Positions 9,488 through 17,090 of a stretch of DNA of 64,000 nt are shown in pieces. Location: positions 1 through 64,000 of the forward strand of contig JARNMJ010000013.1 in assembly GCA_029432795.1 (NCBI GenBank), in the 5' to 3' direction. A program made the position numbers and the translations under genes. The notes under the pieces were generated by a model. That model was not told where the DNA came from. It saw only the letters and a program-made list of their open reading frames with translations, and did not search any database. The number at the start of each line of letters is the position of its first letter. Position 1 is the first letter of the stretch. The DNA is from Pontiellaceae bacterium B12219. GTDB taxonomy: Bacteria; Verrucomicrobiota; Kiritimatiellia; Kiritimatiellales; Pontiellaceae.

Positions 9488-10366
9488 ATGAATAAACTGA
9501 TTGCCGTACTTTCCATCCTCGCCCTTGCGGCCGGGGCCTCCGCTGCACCAAATAAAAACAAACTGGGCCCGCCCACCCCCGAAAGCATTAAAAAAGTGAA
9601 AGCTGCACTGCCGGAAAAAGCGCCGGCCAAACCTTCCAAAGATCGGAAAATACTCGTGGTTACCCGTTGCGAAGGTTATGTGCATAAATCCATCCCGCTG
9701 GGGGTTGCCGCGATTGATCTGATGGGTGAAGAGACCGGGGCCTATACCATTGTGGAAACAAAGGATCTCGCTGACTTTAACGACAAAAACCTCAAGCAAT
9801 ACGATGCGGTTCTTTTCATGAGTACCACCAAACTGGACCCCACCCCGGAACAGCGTGAGGCCTTGCTGAAATTTGTCCGCAACGGAAAAGGAATCATCGG
9901 TATCCATGCCGCCACCGACAATTTTTACAAATGGGAAGAAGGCGCAAAAATGATGGGCGGCCTTTTCTGCCAGCATCCCTGGACGGCCGGTTGCACCGTT
10001 CAGATGAAGCTCGACGAACCGGACCACCCGATCAACGCATGCTTCCATGGCGAGTCGTTTAAAGTGAAAGATGAGATCTACCAGTTTAAAGCCCCCTATT
10101 CCCGTGAGAATCAGCGCGTAATCGTCAGCCTCGATATGGACGATCCCGACACCAAGGCCGTGAAGGGCGGCAAACCGGATAAAATTGAGCGTACCGATGG
10201 CGATTTCGGCGTCACGTGGGTTCGACCGGAAGGTAAAGGCCGCGTGTTCTACTGCTCCATGGGCCACAACAACTCCATATTCCAGGACAACCGCATCCTC
10301 CAGCACTATCTCGCCGGCATTCAATATGCCCTCGGCGATTACGAGGTGCCGGACGAAATCAAATAA
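9488..10366 (+). CDS. Exported ThuA-domain protein
   Basis: The 292-residue product has a signal peptide (about 1-20, ending ASAAP), a Pro/Lys-rich linker to residue 52, then a ThuA-like class I glutamine-amidotransferase-fold domain: ILVVTRCEGYVHKSIP, DAVLFMSTT, GKGIIGIHAATDNF, and a C-terminal GRVFYCSMGHN. ThuA proteins accompany glycoside catabolism through keto intermediates, but their reaction is not settled for most members. The signal peptide implies a periplasmic step. AAAGGAAA precedes the start. Confidence 0.9.
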   Translation: MNKLIAVLSILALAAGASAAPNKNKLGPPTPESIKKVKAALPEKAPAKPSKDRKILVVTRCEGYVHKSIPLGVAAIDLMGEETGAYTIVETKDLADFNDKNLKQYDAVLFMSTTKLDPTPEQREALLKFVRNGKGIIGIHAATDNFYKWEEGAKMMGGLFCQHPWTAGCTVQMKLDEPDHPINACFHGESFKVKDEIYQFKAPYSRENQRVIVSLDMDDPDTKAVKGGKPDKIERTDGDFGVTWVRPEGKGRVFYCSMGHNNSIFQDNRILQHYLAGIQYALGDYEVPDEIK

Positions 10367-10697
10367 AACCCGAAGCGGTGTGCCTCCAACCGCCGAGGCG
10401 GAGCCGCAGATCAGAAAAAAATCTAAAACATATATGTGGCGTTCTGAAGAAACAGGGCGGAAATCCGTCCTGTTTTTCTTAACCGTTCGCACGGACCATT
10501 GTTGGTTTTGTACAAATTATGGCTCTTATTTTACAAGACGTAAGCTGTTTTCATGAATAGGGTGCACGGCATAAATACAAGAACAGCTCCTCTTCAAATA
10601 CGCCGAAACGATGCAGCGGGCTTTATTGAATGAAATACAGAATCGAAGTAGAAAGATAATTGGTTAATTAACAACACAGTTTAGGCGGGGGATAGAA
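10367..10697. other. Intergenic region with an operator-like repeat
   Basis: No gene is visible. It holds the second operator-like repeat (10509-10539) and is A+T-rich downstream of it. The spacing suggests a separate promoter for the oxidoreductase-cytochrome pair starting at 10698. Confidence 0.55.
10509..10539. promoter_or_regulatory. Putative AraC-type operator, copy 2
   Basis: TGTACAA-N16-TACAAGAC, both half-sites and spacing identical to copy 1 at 5846-5876. It lies 160 bases before the exported oxidoreductase and probably ties this gene pair to the PAS-AraC regulator. Confidence 0.65.
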
Positions 10698-12035
10698 ATG
10701 AACATGAATCGCAACCACTTTATGCAGACCGCGGCCATCGCCGGCACCATGCTGGCGACCCTTAAGGCCCGCGCGATTGAAAATGCCGTACTTTCGGCCA
10801 AAAAGAATCCGGACCAGCTGAACATCGCCGTCATCGGCGTAGGGGCGCAGGGGCGTATTTTAATGGAGTCCTGCCTGCGCATTCCCGGCATACGGTTCAT
10901 CGCAGTCTGCGATATCTGGAACTATTCCCAACGCTACGCCGAACGCTACCTCAAAAAATACGGCCATGAGGTAAACGTCTATGAGGACTACCAGGAGATG
11001 CTGGCCAACGAAACCGATAAACTGGACGCAGTCATTGTGGCCTCCCCCGACTGGGTGCATGCCGAACATACCAATGCCTGCCTGAATGCCGGCCTCCACG
11101 TCTATTCTGAAAAAGAAATGGCGAACACACTCGAAAAGGCGGCCAGCATGGTGCGTACCGCCAAATCCACCGGAAAGCTCTTACAGATCGGTCACCAGCG
11201 CCGCTCGAATCCGCGCTATATTCACGCCGTTGAAACCCTGATTCACGAAACGAAACTGATTGGCCGGGTGACCACCGCCACAGCGCAATGGAACCGCGCC
11301 AAAGCAGATGACATCGGCTGGCCGGCGAAATATGAAATGGATGCCGCCACCCTGGATAAATACGGCTACAATTCCATGACCGAATTCCGCAACTGGCGGT
11401 GGTACAAAAAATACGGCGGCGGCCCGATCGTCGACCTCGGCTCACATCAGATTGATCTCTTTGAATGGGTCTGGGGAGTCAACCCCAGCTCTGTTATTGC
11501 CTCCGGCGGAACAGATTTCTACAAACACCGCGAATGGTACGACAACGTGATGGCCATTTATGAATACGAAACCCCCGAAGGCACGGCACGCGCATTCTAC
11601 GAAACGCAGACCACCACCGGACACGGCGGTTTTTCCGAAGCCTTCCGGGGATCGGAAGGAACCATTGAAATTGCCGAAGTTCCGCAACAGGGCAATTCCG
11701 CTCTGCGCGAAGCTCATGCCCCGGAATGGGATAACTATGCTGTGCAAGGGCTGATCAAAAAAGTTGCCGCCCCCATCAAACAAGCCTCCACCAAAAATGT
11801 GGCGGTCGACGTACGCGTGACCGCCGCCGCCGGTGCCTGGCCGCTGCCGGTCGAGCTGACCAAGCCGGCACACCAACCGCACCTGGAAAATTTCTTCAAT
11901 GCCATTCGTTACGGCACCCCGCTCAACTGCCCAGCCGAAACCGGCTATGAAACCGCCGTCGCCGTGCTGGCCGTAAACCGCGCTGTTGCCACAAACCAGA
12001 AAATCACCTTCAAACCTTCGGACTTCCACGTATGA
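10698..12035 (+). CDS. Exported Gfo/Idh/MocA-family oxidoreductase
   Basis: The 445-residue product has an N-terminal export-type segment (NRNHFMQTAAIAGTMLATLKARA) with an Asn-Arg where Tat substrates usually have Arg-Arg, then a Rossmann motif NIAVIGVGAQGR (about residues 39-50). The family motif is SEKEM in place of EKP: Lys is kept, Pro is lost. The C-terminal domain has GGGPIVDLGSHQID. Exported members such as glucose-fructose oxidoreductase carry tightly bound NADP, which would fit periplasmic action. Its stop overlaps the cytochrome start (ATGA at 12032-12035), implying coupled translation and possibly electron transfer. Substrate unknown. Confidence 0.85.
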   Translation: MNMNRNHFMQTAAIAGTMLATLKARAIENAVLSAKKNPDQLNIAVIGVGAQGRILMESCLRIPGIRFIAVCDIWNYSQRYAERYLKKYGHEVNVYEDYQEMLANETDKLDAVIVASPDWVHAEHTNACLNAGLHVYSEKEMANTLEKAASMVRTAKSTGKLLQIGHQRRSNPRYIHAVETLIHETKLIGRVTTATAQWNRAKADDIGWPAKYEMDAATLDKYGYNSMTEFRNWRWYKKYGGGPIVDLGSHQIDLFEWVWGVNPSSVIASGGTDFYKHREWYDNVMAIYEYETPEGTARAFYETQTTTGHGGFSEAFRGSEGTIEIAEVPQQGNSALREAHAPEWDNYAVQGLIKKVAAPIKQASTKNVAVDVRVTAAAGAWPLPVELTKPAHQPHLENFFNAIRYGTPLNCPAETGYETAVAVLAVNRAVATNQKITFKPSDFHV

Positions 12036-14650
12036 AAAAGATGAATCTTTTTTCGGATTTCCGATTTAAGATTGCCGATTTCAGATTGAATAGCCCATTT
12101 GTTTCCCGGCAAGCCAATCGTCAATCAGCAATCGGTAATCGGAAATTGTTGGGCATTGCATTAGGCATGGGCATTTCGCTCGCGGCAAGCGCTTCCCACT
12201 TCGACGGCTCCCGAACATGGCCTGTTCACCGAATCCCGTTAAGCGATGAGGAAGGAAACGCAATTGTATGCACTGTTCCCGACACCATGCCGTTTTCGGC
12301 GCGGATGACCTGCGGCGCGTGCCACGACTACGACAAAATTCAGGGTGGAACCCACTTCAGCGGCGCCATGGGCGGCCGTCCGGGAGAGCCCTGGATTGTG
12401 GTTGATGAAACAACCGGTGTTCAGGTTCCGGCCGAACGGATGAATCTTTCCGCATGGGAATTCACCAAGCGTTTCGGCAGTCATCTGCCCGGCGGCGGCA
12501 TCAGCGACCCGGTCGATAAACTGACCGATCCCGATTCCCGCTGGGATATTTCCGGCGGGCTCGAAATGAACTGTCTGGCCTGCCATAACCAATCTCCCCG
12601 GCAGGACCTGACCGAATGGGCCAAACAGATCGGCCGCGAAAACTTCCGCTGGGCGGCCACGGCCGCTTCGGGCATGGGCGAAGTTGGCGGAATGGCCTCG
12701 CGCCTGCCCGATTGGTGGAATATTCACTCCGGCGGAAATCCCGACGACCACACCTATCGCGTTCCGCCCACCGTCAACTACGACACTTCGCTGTTCGATT
12801 CCAAGCATCGGATGTGGTTCGACATTGGTGAGCCCCAGGACAAAAACTGTCTGCAATGCCATTCTTCGCATCCGGTTACCGCCCAGCGGATGGATGTGCC
12901 CGGCGATGTGCATGCCGCCGCCGGACTCTCCTGTGTGGACTGCCATAAAAACGGGGAAGACCACGTGATGCTGCGCGGCACAACCGAAACGATGAGCTGT
13001 GCGGCCTGTCATACAGAAGAAGGAATGATTGCCGGACAGCTCGGTGCACCGGTTGCCCATCATAAAGGTATTCCGCCGGTTCACTTTGAAGAACTCACCT
13101 GCACCGCCTGCCACTCCGGGCTTGCACCTTCGCAAGAGCCGCAGCTGGTCCGCACCTCGCGCGCCAACACCCTCGGCATCTATGGCCGGGCGCAGTGGTA
13201 CACCGAATCGCCGTTCATTGTTGAACCGGTTTATGTCCGCAACGACGAAGGCAAGATTGAGCCGCGCCGTATGATGTGGCCGGCCTTCTGGGCCGATGCA
13301 GACGGCAATCCGATTCCGGAAGAAACCATTGCGGAAGCAGCAGTCGGCATTCTGGATACACAACAGCAGATTGGAGCAATTCTTAATCAGCTTTCCGGCG
13401 TTGAAAGTGCGCTCGGAATCCCGCTCTTTGTTGCTGCTGGAAATACCTATGCGCTCAATATGGATGGCGGGCTCGACCTTGTGGGAGAAACCGAACTGGA
13501 TTTGACTTGGGTTTGGCAAACCGAATCCAATCTGGTTTCCACCATTCCGGAATTCGATGTGAATGCCGAAACCGTGGACTACGATGCGGAAGGTGCCATT
13601 CTCGATGTGTTCACAGCCCTGAAACCACTTGAAACGATTCTTGTTACAAAGGGTAAAATGTTCACCGTTGGGGAAGACGGATACCTGCACGGTACCAATT
13701 CTACCCTCGTAGATGGCTGGTACACAAAAGACGGACAACCGCTGGTTTCTGAATTTGCCGAAAACGCTGTGCTCGATACGGTGGGATCTACAAAAAGCTT
13801 CAACGAAGAACAGGTTGCTCTCATGCTTCAGAAACTGGGCAATGGAGCCAGCTACATTTCCAATGGTCGGAAATTCGAACTCGACGGCGATGCGCTGGTG
13901 GATTCGGATGATGAAGCGGCCGAACCGGTTTCCTGGGCCATCGGTCACGATGTGCGCGGTGCGGCGCAGTCGCTCGGCGCAAAATCCTGTCAGGAATGCC
14001 ACGCCGCCGATTCCGCCTTCCTCTTTGGAACGGTGACCGCCACCGGTCCGTTGCTTACAGATCGGGCCAAAACCGTTCCGATGCACGAATTTCAGGAAGT
14101 CAGCAGTACCTTCAATAAGCTGTTCGGGAATACCCTTAATGTACGCGAAGGCTTCAAAAAAATGCTCGGCTTCATTGCCGCGCTGTTGATTCTGCTGGGA
14201 TTAGCCGTTGGACTTCCACTGCTTTATAAGCTGGTGAGCAAAGCTGAGGAAAAACAGGTTTCACTGACTCCGGTCCGGATTGTAATGATGACGGCGATGC
14301 TGGTGCTGATCGTTACCGGCTTCCTGTTCGGCTGGCCGATTAAACCTTCATTGGGCGGTTTCCCGTTGCTCAGTCATGTCGGCTTCGGTGCACTGTATGC
14401 GATCGCCTTGCTGGTTTATGCGGTGTTGAAAGTAAAATCCGGCGGCCCGTGGTTCTGGGTACTGCTCCTCTGCGGCATTGTGCTGATTCTGAGTGTGCTG
14501 ATTGCGATGTTTCCAATCCTTGGAACTCACGGTCAGCATCTCGCCATCGTCGTTCACCGCATCGCCGCCGTACTCAGCATCGTCGCCGCCGTCATGGGTT
14601 CGGCGACTGGCAGGAAGAAATCCAACCGGAGCAATCAGCAAAATAATTGA
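12032..14650 (+). CDS. Seven-haem membrane cytochrome c
   Basis: The 872-residue product contains seven CxxCH haem c sites in order: CGACH, CLACH, CLQCH, CVDCH, CAACH, CTACH and, after a long gap, CQECH. The first six lie in about residues 90-365. Residues about 420-640 are haem-free and may be a beta-rich insert. The C-terminal part (about 705-860) holds four or five membrane helices, the last ending in an arginine/asparagine-rich tail. The first 35 residues (FRFKIADFRLN to QSAIGNRK) are encoded by a repeat-like sequence; the true signal peptide appears to begin near LLGIALGMGISLAASA, so the start may be internal. It probably carries electrons between periplasm and membrane pool. Confidence 0.85.
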   Translation: MKKMNLFSDFRFKIADFRLNSPFVSRQANRQSAIGNRKLLGIALGMGISLAASASHFDGSRTWPVHRIPLSDEEGNAIVCTVPDTMPFSARMTCGACHDYDKIQGGTHFSGAMGGRPGEPWIVVDETTGVQVPAERMNLSAWEFTKRFGSHLPGGGISDPVDKLTDPDSRWDISGGLEMNCLACHNQSPRQDLTEWAKQIGRENFRWAATAASGMGEVGGMASRLPDWWNIHSGGNPDDHTYRVPPTVNYDTSLFDSKHRMWFDIGEPQDKNCLQCHSSHPVTAQRMDVPGDVHAAAGLSCVDCHKNGEDHVMLRGTTETMSCAACHTEEGMIAGQLGAPVAHHKGIPPVHFEELTCTACHSGLAPSQEPQLVRTSRANTLGIYGRAQWYTESPFIVEPVYVRNDEGKIEPRRMMWPAFWADADGNPIPEETIAEAAVGILDTQQQIGAILNQLSGVESALGIPLFVAAGNTYALNMDGGLDLVGETELDLTWVWQTESNLVSTIPEFDVNAETVDYDAEGAILDVFTALKPLETILVTKGKMFTVGEDGYLHGTNSTLVDGWYTKDGQPLVSEFAENAVLDTVGSTKSFNEEQVALMLQKLGNGASYISNGRKFELDGDALVDSDDEAAEPVSWAIGHDVRGAAQSLGAKSCQECHAADSAFLFGTVTATGPLLTDRAKTVPMHEFQEVSSTFNKLFGNTLNVREGFKKMLGFIAALLILLGLAVGLPLLYKLVSKAEEKQVSLTPVRIVMMTAMLVLIVTGFLFGWPIKPSLGGFPLLSHVGFGALYAIALLVYAVLKVKSGGPWFWVLLLCGIVLILSVLIAMFPILGTHGQHLAIVVHRIAAVLSIVAAVMGSATGRKKSNRSNQQNN
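12046..12150. repeat. Imperfect inverted repeat at the 5' end of the cytochrome gene
   Basis: The arm around 12056-12085 (GATTTCCGATTTAAGATTGC...) is the near reverse complement of the arm around 12124-12149 (...AATCGGTAATCGGAAATT). The type ('AATCGGxAATCGGAAATC') is a low-complexity dispersed repeat seen between genes in PVC bacteria. Here it is read in frame at the start of the cytochrome. Confidence 0.65.
14511..14525. repeat. Palindrome copy in the cytochrome membrane domain
   Basis: TTCCAATCCTTGGAA, read as FPILGT in a transmembrane part of the cytochrome. Confidence 0.85.
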
Positions 14651-14660
14651 ATGCAAAATG
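14641..14660. repeat. Left inverted repeat of the GxxExxY cassette
   Basis: AAATAATTGAATGCAAAATG. It matches the reverse complement of 15391-15410 at 19 of 20 positions. Its first ten bases contain the last two sense codons and stop of the cytochrome gene. Confidence 0.8.
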
Positions 14661-14672
14661 AGGTTCTGAGCT

Positions 14673-15386
14673 TTGCCGATTGAATTGCAGATGCCCGTTC
14701 ACCGGATTTCCCAAAAAGAATTCCATGAAATCGATCAGGTTGTCACAGGGCTTTCCTTTGACATCCACAATGAATTCGGTCGATTGTGTGATGGGAGCAT
14801 CTATCAGGCAGAGCTGCTGGCCCGATGTAAGAAGAAGGGTATCGAAGGGCATTCCGAATTTGAAATCAAAGTGTCCGACAACACATTCTGCAAAAGTTAC
14901 TTCATCGATCTGCTTCTAACGAATCTCGCCCATGAAGCCTTGATTAATTTTCGGCCCACGTCCGTTGTTCACGAATTCGCATCCACCATGCTAACTGAGG
15001 AAACGAGGTTCAAATATTCGATTGAGGAGAATGCGTGGCAGTCGCTGGACAGCGACTCCACTCAATTCAGAATATTGATGCATAACTTACTGGGAGAATG
15101 GGGAGCTTTTCCCGACAGCCAACTCTACACGGAGGCGATCACCCACTTCTTCGGAGGAGAAGAACAATCCATACCGGCGATTCCTATTTCTGAATCAGGC
15201 CGCATTCTTGGCTATCAGAACGTTCGTTTACTGAATCCGGAAACTTCATTTACTGTTTCTGCTACCACAAAAAATATCGACTACTACGGAAAACATATTA
15301 AGCGGTTCCTTAACCACACCGATCTTAGAGCAATTCAATGGGTGAACTTTAATCACGGAATAATTGAGTTCCGAACCGTGACCTGA
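14673..15386 (+). CDS. GxxExxY-like (PD-(D/E)XK superfamily) protein in an inverted-repeat frame
   Basis: The 237-residue product resembles GxxExxY proteins: FDIHNEFGRLCDGSIYQAELLARCKKKGI corresponds to the segment that names the family, with Asp in place of the Glu. FCKSYFIDLLL may be the nuclease-core strand, but the usual (D/E)xK is not clear, so catalysis is doubtful. The C-terminal half is an extension I do not recognise. The start is a TTG at 14673 behind AGGTTCTGAG; an ATG at 14691 is the alternative. The gene sits alone between 20-bp inverted repeats, separating the cytochrome from apbE, which suggests insertion as a unit. Confidence 0.65.
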   Translation: MPIELQMPVHRISQKEFHEIDQVVTGLSFDIHNEFGRLCDGSIYQAELLARCKKKGIEGHSEFEIKVSDNTFCKSYFIDLLLTNLAHEALINFRPTSVVHEFASTMLTEETRFKYSIEENAWQSLDSDSTQFRILMHNLLGEWGAFPDSQLYTEAITHFFGGEEQSIPAIPISESGRILGYQNVRLLNPETSFTVSATTKNIDYYGKHIKRFLNHTDLRAIQWVNFNHGIIEFRTVT

Positions 15387-15390
15387 CCAA

Positions 15391-15410
15391 CATTTTGCAT
15401 TAAATTATTT
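15391..15410. repeat. Right inverted repeat of the GxxExxY cassette
   Basis: CATTTTGCATTAAATTATTT, partner of 14641-14660 (19/20). It ends six bases before the apbE start codon. Confidence 0.8.
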
Positions 15411-15415
15411 GGCGA

Positions 15416-16216
15416 ATGAATTCCGAACCGCACAGTTTTAAATACGAGGCGATGACCACTGAGTTTGAGGTGATCATTGCCGGGCAGGAACAGGAATATG
15501 CCCGGCAGGCATCGGGGGCTGTATTTCGTGAAATCGACCGCATTAATGATCTGCTCAATAAATACGATGCACGCAGCGATATCGGGCAGGTGAATCTGCT
15601 GAAGCCCGGCGAATCGGTGCGCGTAGCGATTGAAACACTCGAATGTCTGGAACGCGCCGCCTGGGCCTATCGGGTTTCGGGTGGATTGTTTGATCCAACG
15701 CTTGGAACCGGTTTCCAATGGTTGGAAATCGATCGGCCGAATTTTTCCGTAGGCTGGAAAAAGGGCGGCAAAGGCGAAGTGAACCTCGGCGGTATCGGAA
15801 AAGGCTATGCGATTGATCAGGCCACGGAAATCCTGAAGGACTGGGATGTGGAAGAGGCGGTCATTAATGGCGGAACGAGCACGGTGCTGGCGCTGGGAAA
15901 AAAATGGACGCTGGGCGTTGGCGGTCCGTGGGGCGAAAAGGTTGGACTGACCGAAATTACGTTGGAAAATCAGGCCCTCAGCGGTTCCGGAACCGAAGTG
16001 AAGGGTGACCATATCATCAACCCGAAAACAGGAAAACCGGCTCGGCGTCATTTGGCGGCCTGGGCGGTGCATCCCTCGGCGGCGGCATCGGACGCTCTTT
16101 CGACGGCGTTTATGATGATGACCCCCGAACAAATTGAAAAGCTGTGCCGCAGCGAAAGCGGTACGGTTGCATTTATTGTGAATCAGGAAGAAGCATTGAT
16201 TGAAATCGGTGTCTGA
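15416..16216 (+). CDS. apbE: FAD:protein FMN transferase (ApbE family)
   Basis: The 266-residue product attaches FMN to Thr/Ser of target flavoproteins. Visible motifs are FREIDRINDLLNKYDARSDIGQVN near the start, GGLFDPTLG, LGGIGKGYAID (flavin-binding, about residues 122-132), INGGTSTVLALG and SDALSTAF (metal-binding Asp and Thr/Ala region, about 222-229). It lacks the lipoprotein signal of exported ApbE and is shorter than the roughly 330-residue norm, so it may act in the cytoplasm. No clear RBS precedes it. Palindromes at 15693-15707 and 15713-15727 encode DPTLGT and FQWLEI. The target flavoprotein is not obvious nearby. Confidence 0.88.
   Translation: MNSEPHSFKYEAMTTEFEVIIAGQEQEYARQASGAVFREIDRINDLLNKYDARSDIGQVNLLKPGESVRVAIETLECLERAAWAYRVSGGLFDPTLGTGFQWLEIDRPNFSVGWKKGGKGEVNLGGIGKGYAIDQATEILKDWDVEEAVINGGTSTVLALGKKWTLGVGGPWGEKVGLTEITLENQALSGSGTEVKGDHIINPKTGKPARRHLAAWAVHPSAAASDALSTAFMMMTPEQIEKLCRSESGTVAFIVNQEEALIEIGV
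15693..15727. repeat. Two palindrome copies five bases apart in apbE
   Basis: ATCCAACGCTTGGAA (15693-15707, one change) and TTCCAATGGTTGGAA (15713-15727, exact). They are read in two different frames of the same gene. Confidence 0.85.
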
Positions 16217-16302
16217 AATATACAGCGCACAGCGTTTATAGTATGTACCGACACCCAAACACTGGCGGCTTGAAGACCCGCAACTTAACAGGAGGTAATG
16301 AA

Positions 16303-16956
16303 ATGAAAAACCAATTGAAGATTGTATCCGTTGCGGCCCTGGCGGCTGTTTTTGCCGGCTCGGCCCTGGCAGAAGAAATGCAGTTGCTCGAACTGGAACT
16401 CCCGAAACCGCTTTTTGCCGGTACGCCTAAAACCATTAAAACGCCGAATCTGGAACGGGCACCGGTTGAGGAAAAAATTATGGTTCCGGCGGGCACCGTG
16501 AATGTTGCAGCTGAAATGGAAGTAACCGGCTCCGACGATTTCCCGGTGATTGGTGAGCTCGAATACATCACCGATGGTGATAAAGACGGTGCAGACGGAT
16601 CGTATGTCGAACTCGGCCCGGGCGTACAATGGGTTCAGATCGATCTCGGCGATAAGAAAACCATTTATGCAATCGCACTGTGGCACTATCACGCACAGGC
16701 CCGTGCCTATCGCGACGTGATCATTCAGGTGGCCGACGATGCCGACTTTATTGAAAACGTACAGACGGTATTCAACAACGACCACGACAACTCCGCCGGT
16801 CTGGGCGTTGGAAAAGACAAGGAATATATCGAAACCAACAAAGGCAAACTGGTCGATGCAAAAGGCATTAAAGGGCAATATGTTCGCCTCTATTCCAATG
16901 GCAGCACCGGTTCCGATATGAACCACTACATCGAAGTGGAAGTATTCGGAAAATAG
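16303..16956 (+). CDS. Exported discoidin-like (galactose-binding fold) protein
   Basis: The 217-residue product has a clear signal peptide ending GSALAEE. After a Pro-rich stretch come features of an F5/8 type C (discoidin) domain: ITDGDKDGADGSYVELGPGVQWVQIDLGDKKTIYAIALWHYH, and near the end YVRLYSNGSTG and YIEVEVFG. Such domains bind carbohydrates at the cell surface. Start 16303 was chosen because AGGAGG lies 7 bases upstream, although the frame is open for 20 more codons. It is followed by a strong terminator, so it is probably a single-gene unit. Confidence 0.8.
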   Translation: MKNQLKIVSVAALAAVFAGSALAEEMQLLELELPKPLFAGTPKTIKTPNLERAPVEEKIMVPAGTVNVAAEMEVTGSDDFPVIGELEYITDGDKDGADGSYVELGPGVQWVQIDLGDKKTIYAIALWHYHAQARAYRDVIIQVADDADFIENVQTVFNNDHDNSAGLGVGKDKEYIETNKGKLVDAKGIKGQYVRLYSNGSTGSDMNHYIEVEVFGK

Positions 16957-16959
16957 CCG

Positions 16960-16974
16960 ATCCACGGATTGGAA
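16960..16974. repeat. Imperfect palindrome copy just after a stop codon
   Basis: ATCCACGGATTGGAA, one mismatch to the TTCCA-N5-TGGAA pattern, 4 bases after the discoidin-like gene. Confidence 0.6.
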
Positions 16975-17004
16975 ATTTTCAATCCCAATTACCGAATTCT
17001 TAAC

Positions 17005-17039
17005 AAACCCAAAATGCCAAACGGTGTTTTGGGTTTTTT
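17005..17039 (+). terminator. Rho-independent terminator of the discoidin-like gene
   Basis: Stem AAACCCAAAA (17005-17014) pairs with TTTTGGGTTT (17027-17036), followed by more T. Confidence 0.85.
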
Positions 17040-17090
17040 GATGATTGAATAGTGTTTAGGATTTCGAGCTTAGCGCTTAGGATTTCGTTT

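Noticed and set aside
12239-14086. Long open frame opposite the cytochrome gene
   Set aside because: The plus strand carries seven CxxCH sites and membrane helices; the opposite frame is open only because of codon bias.
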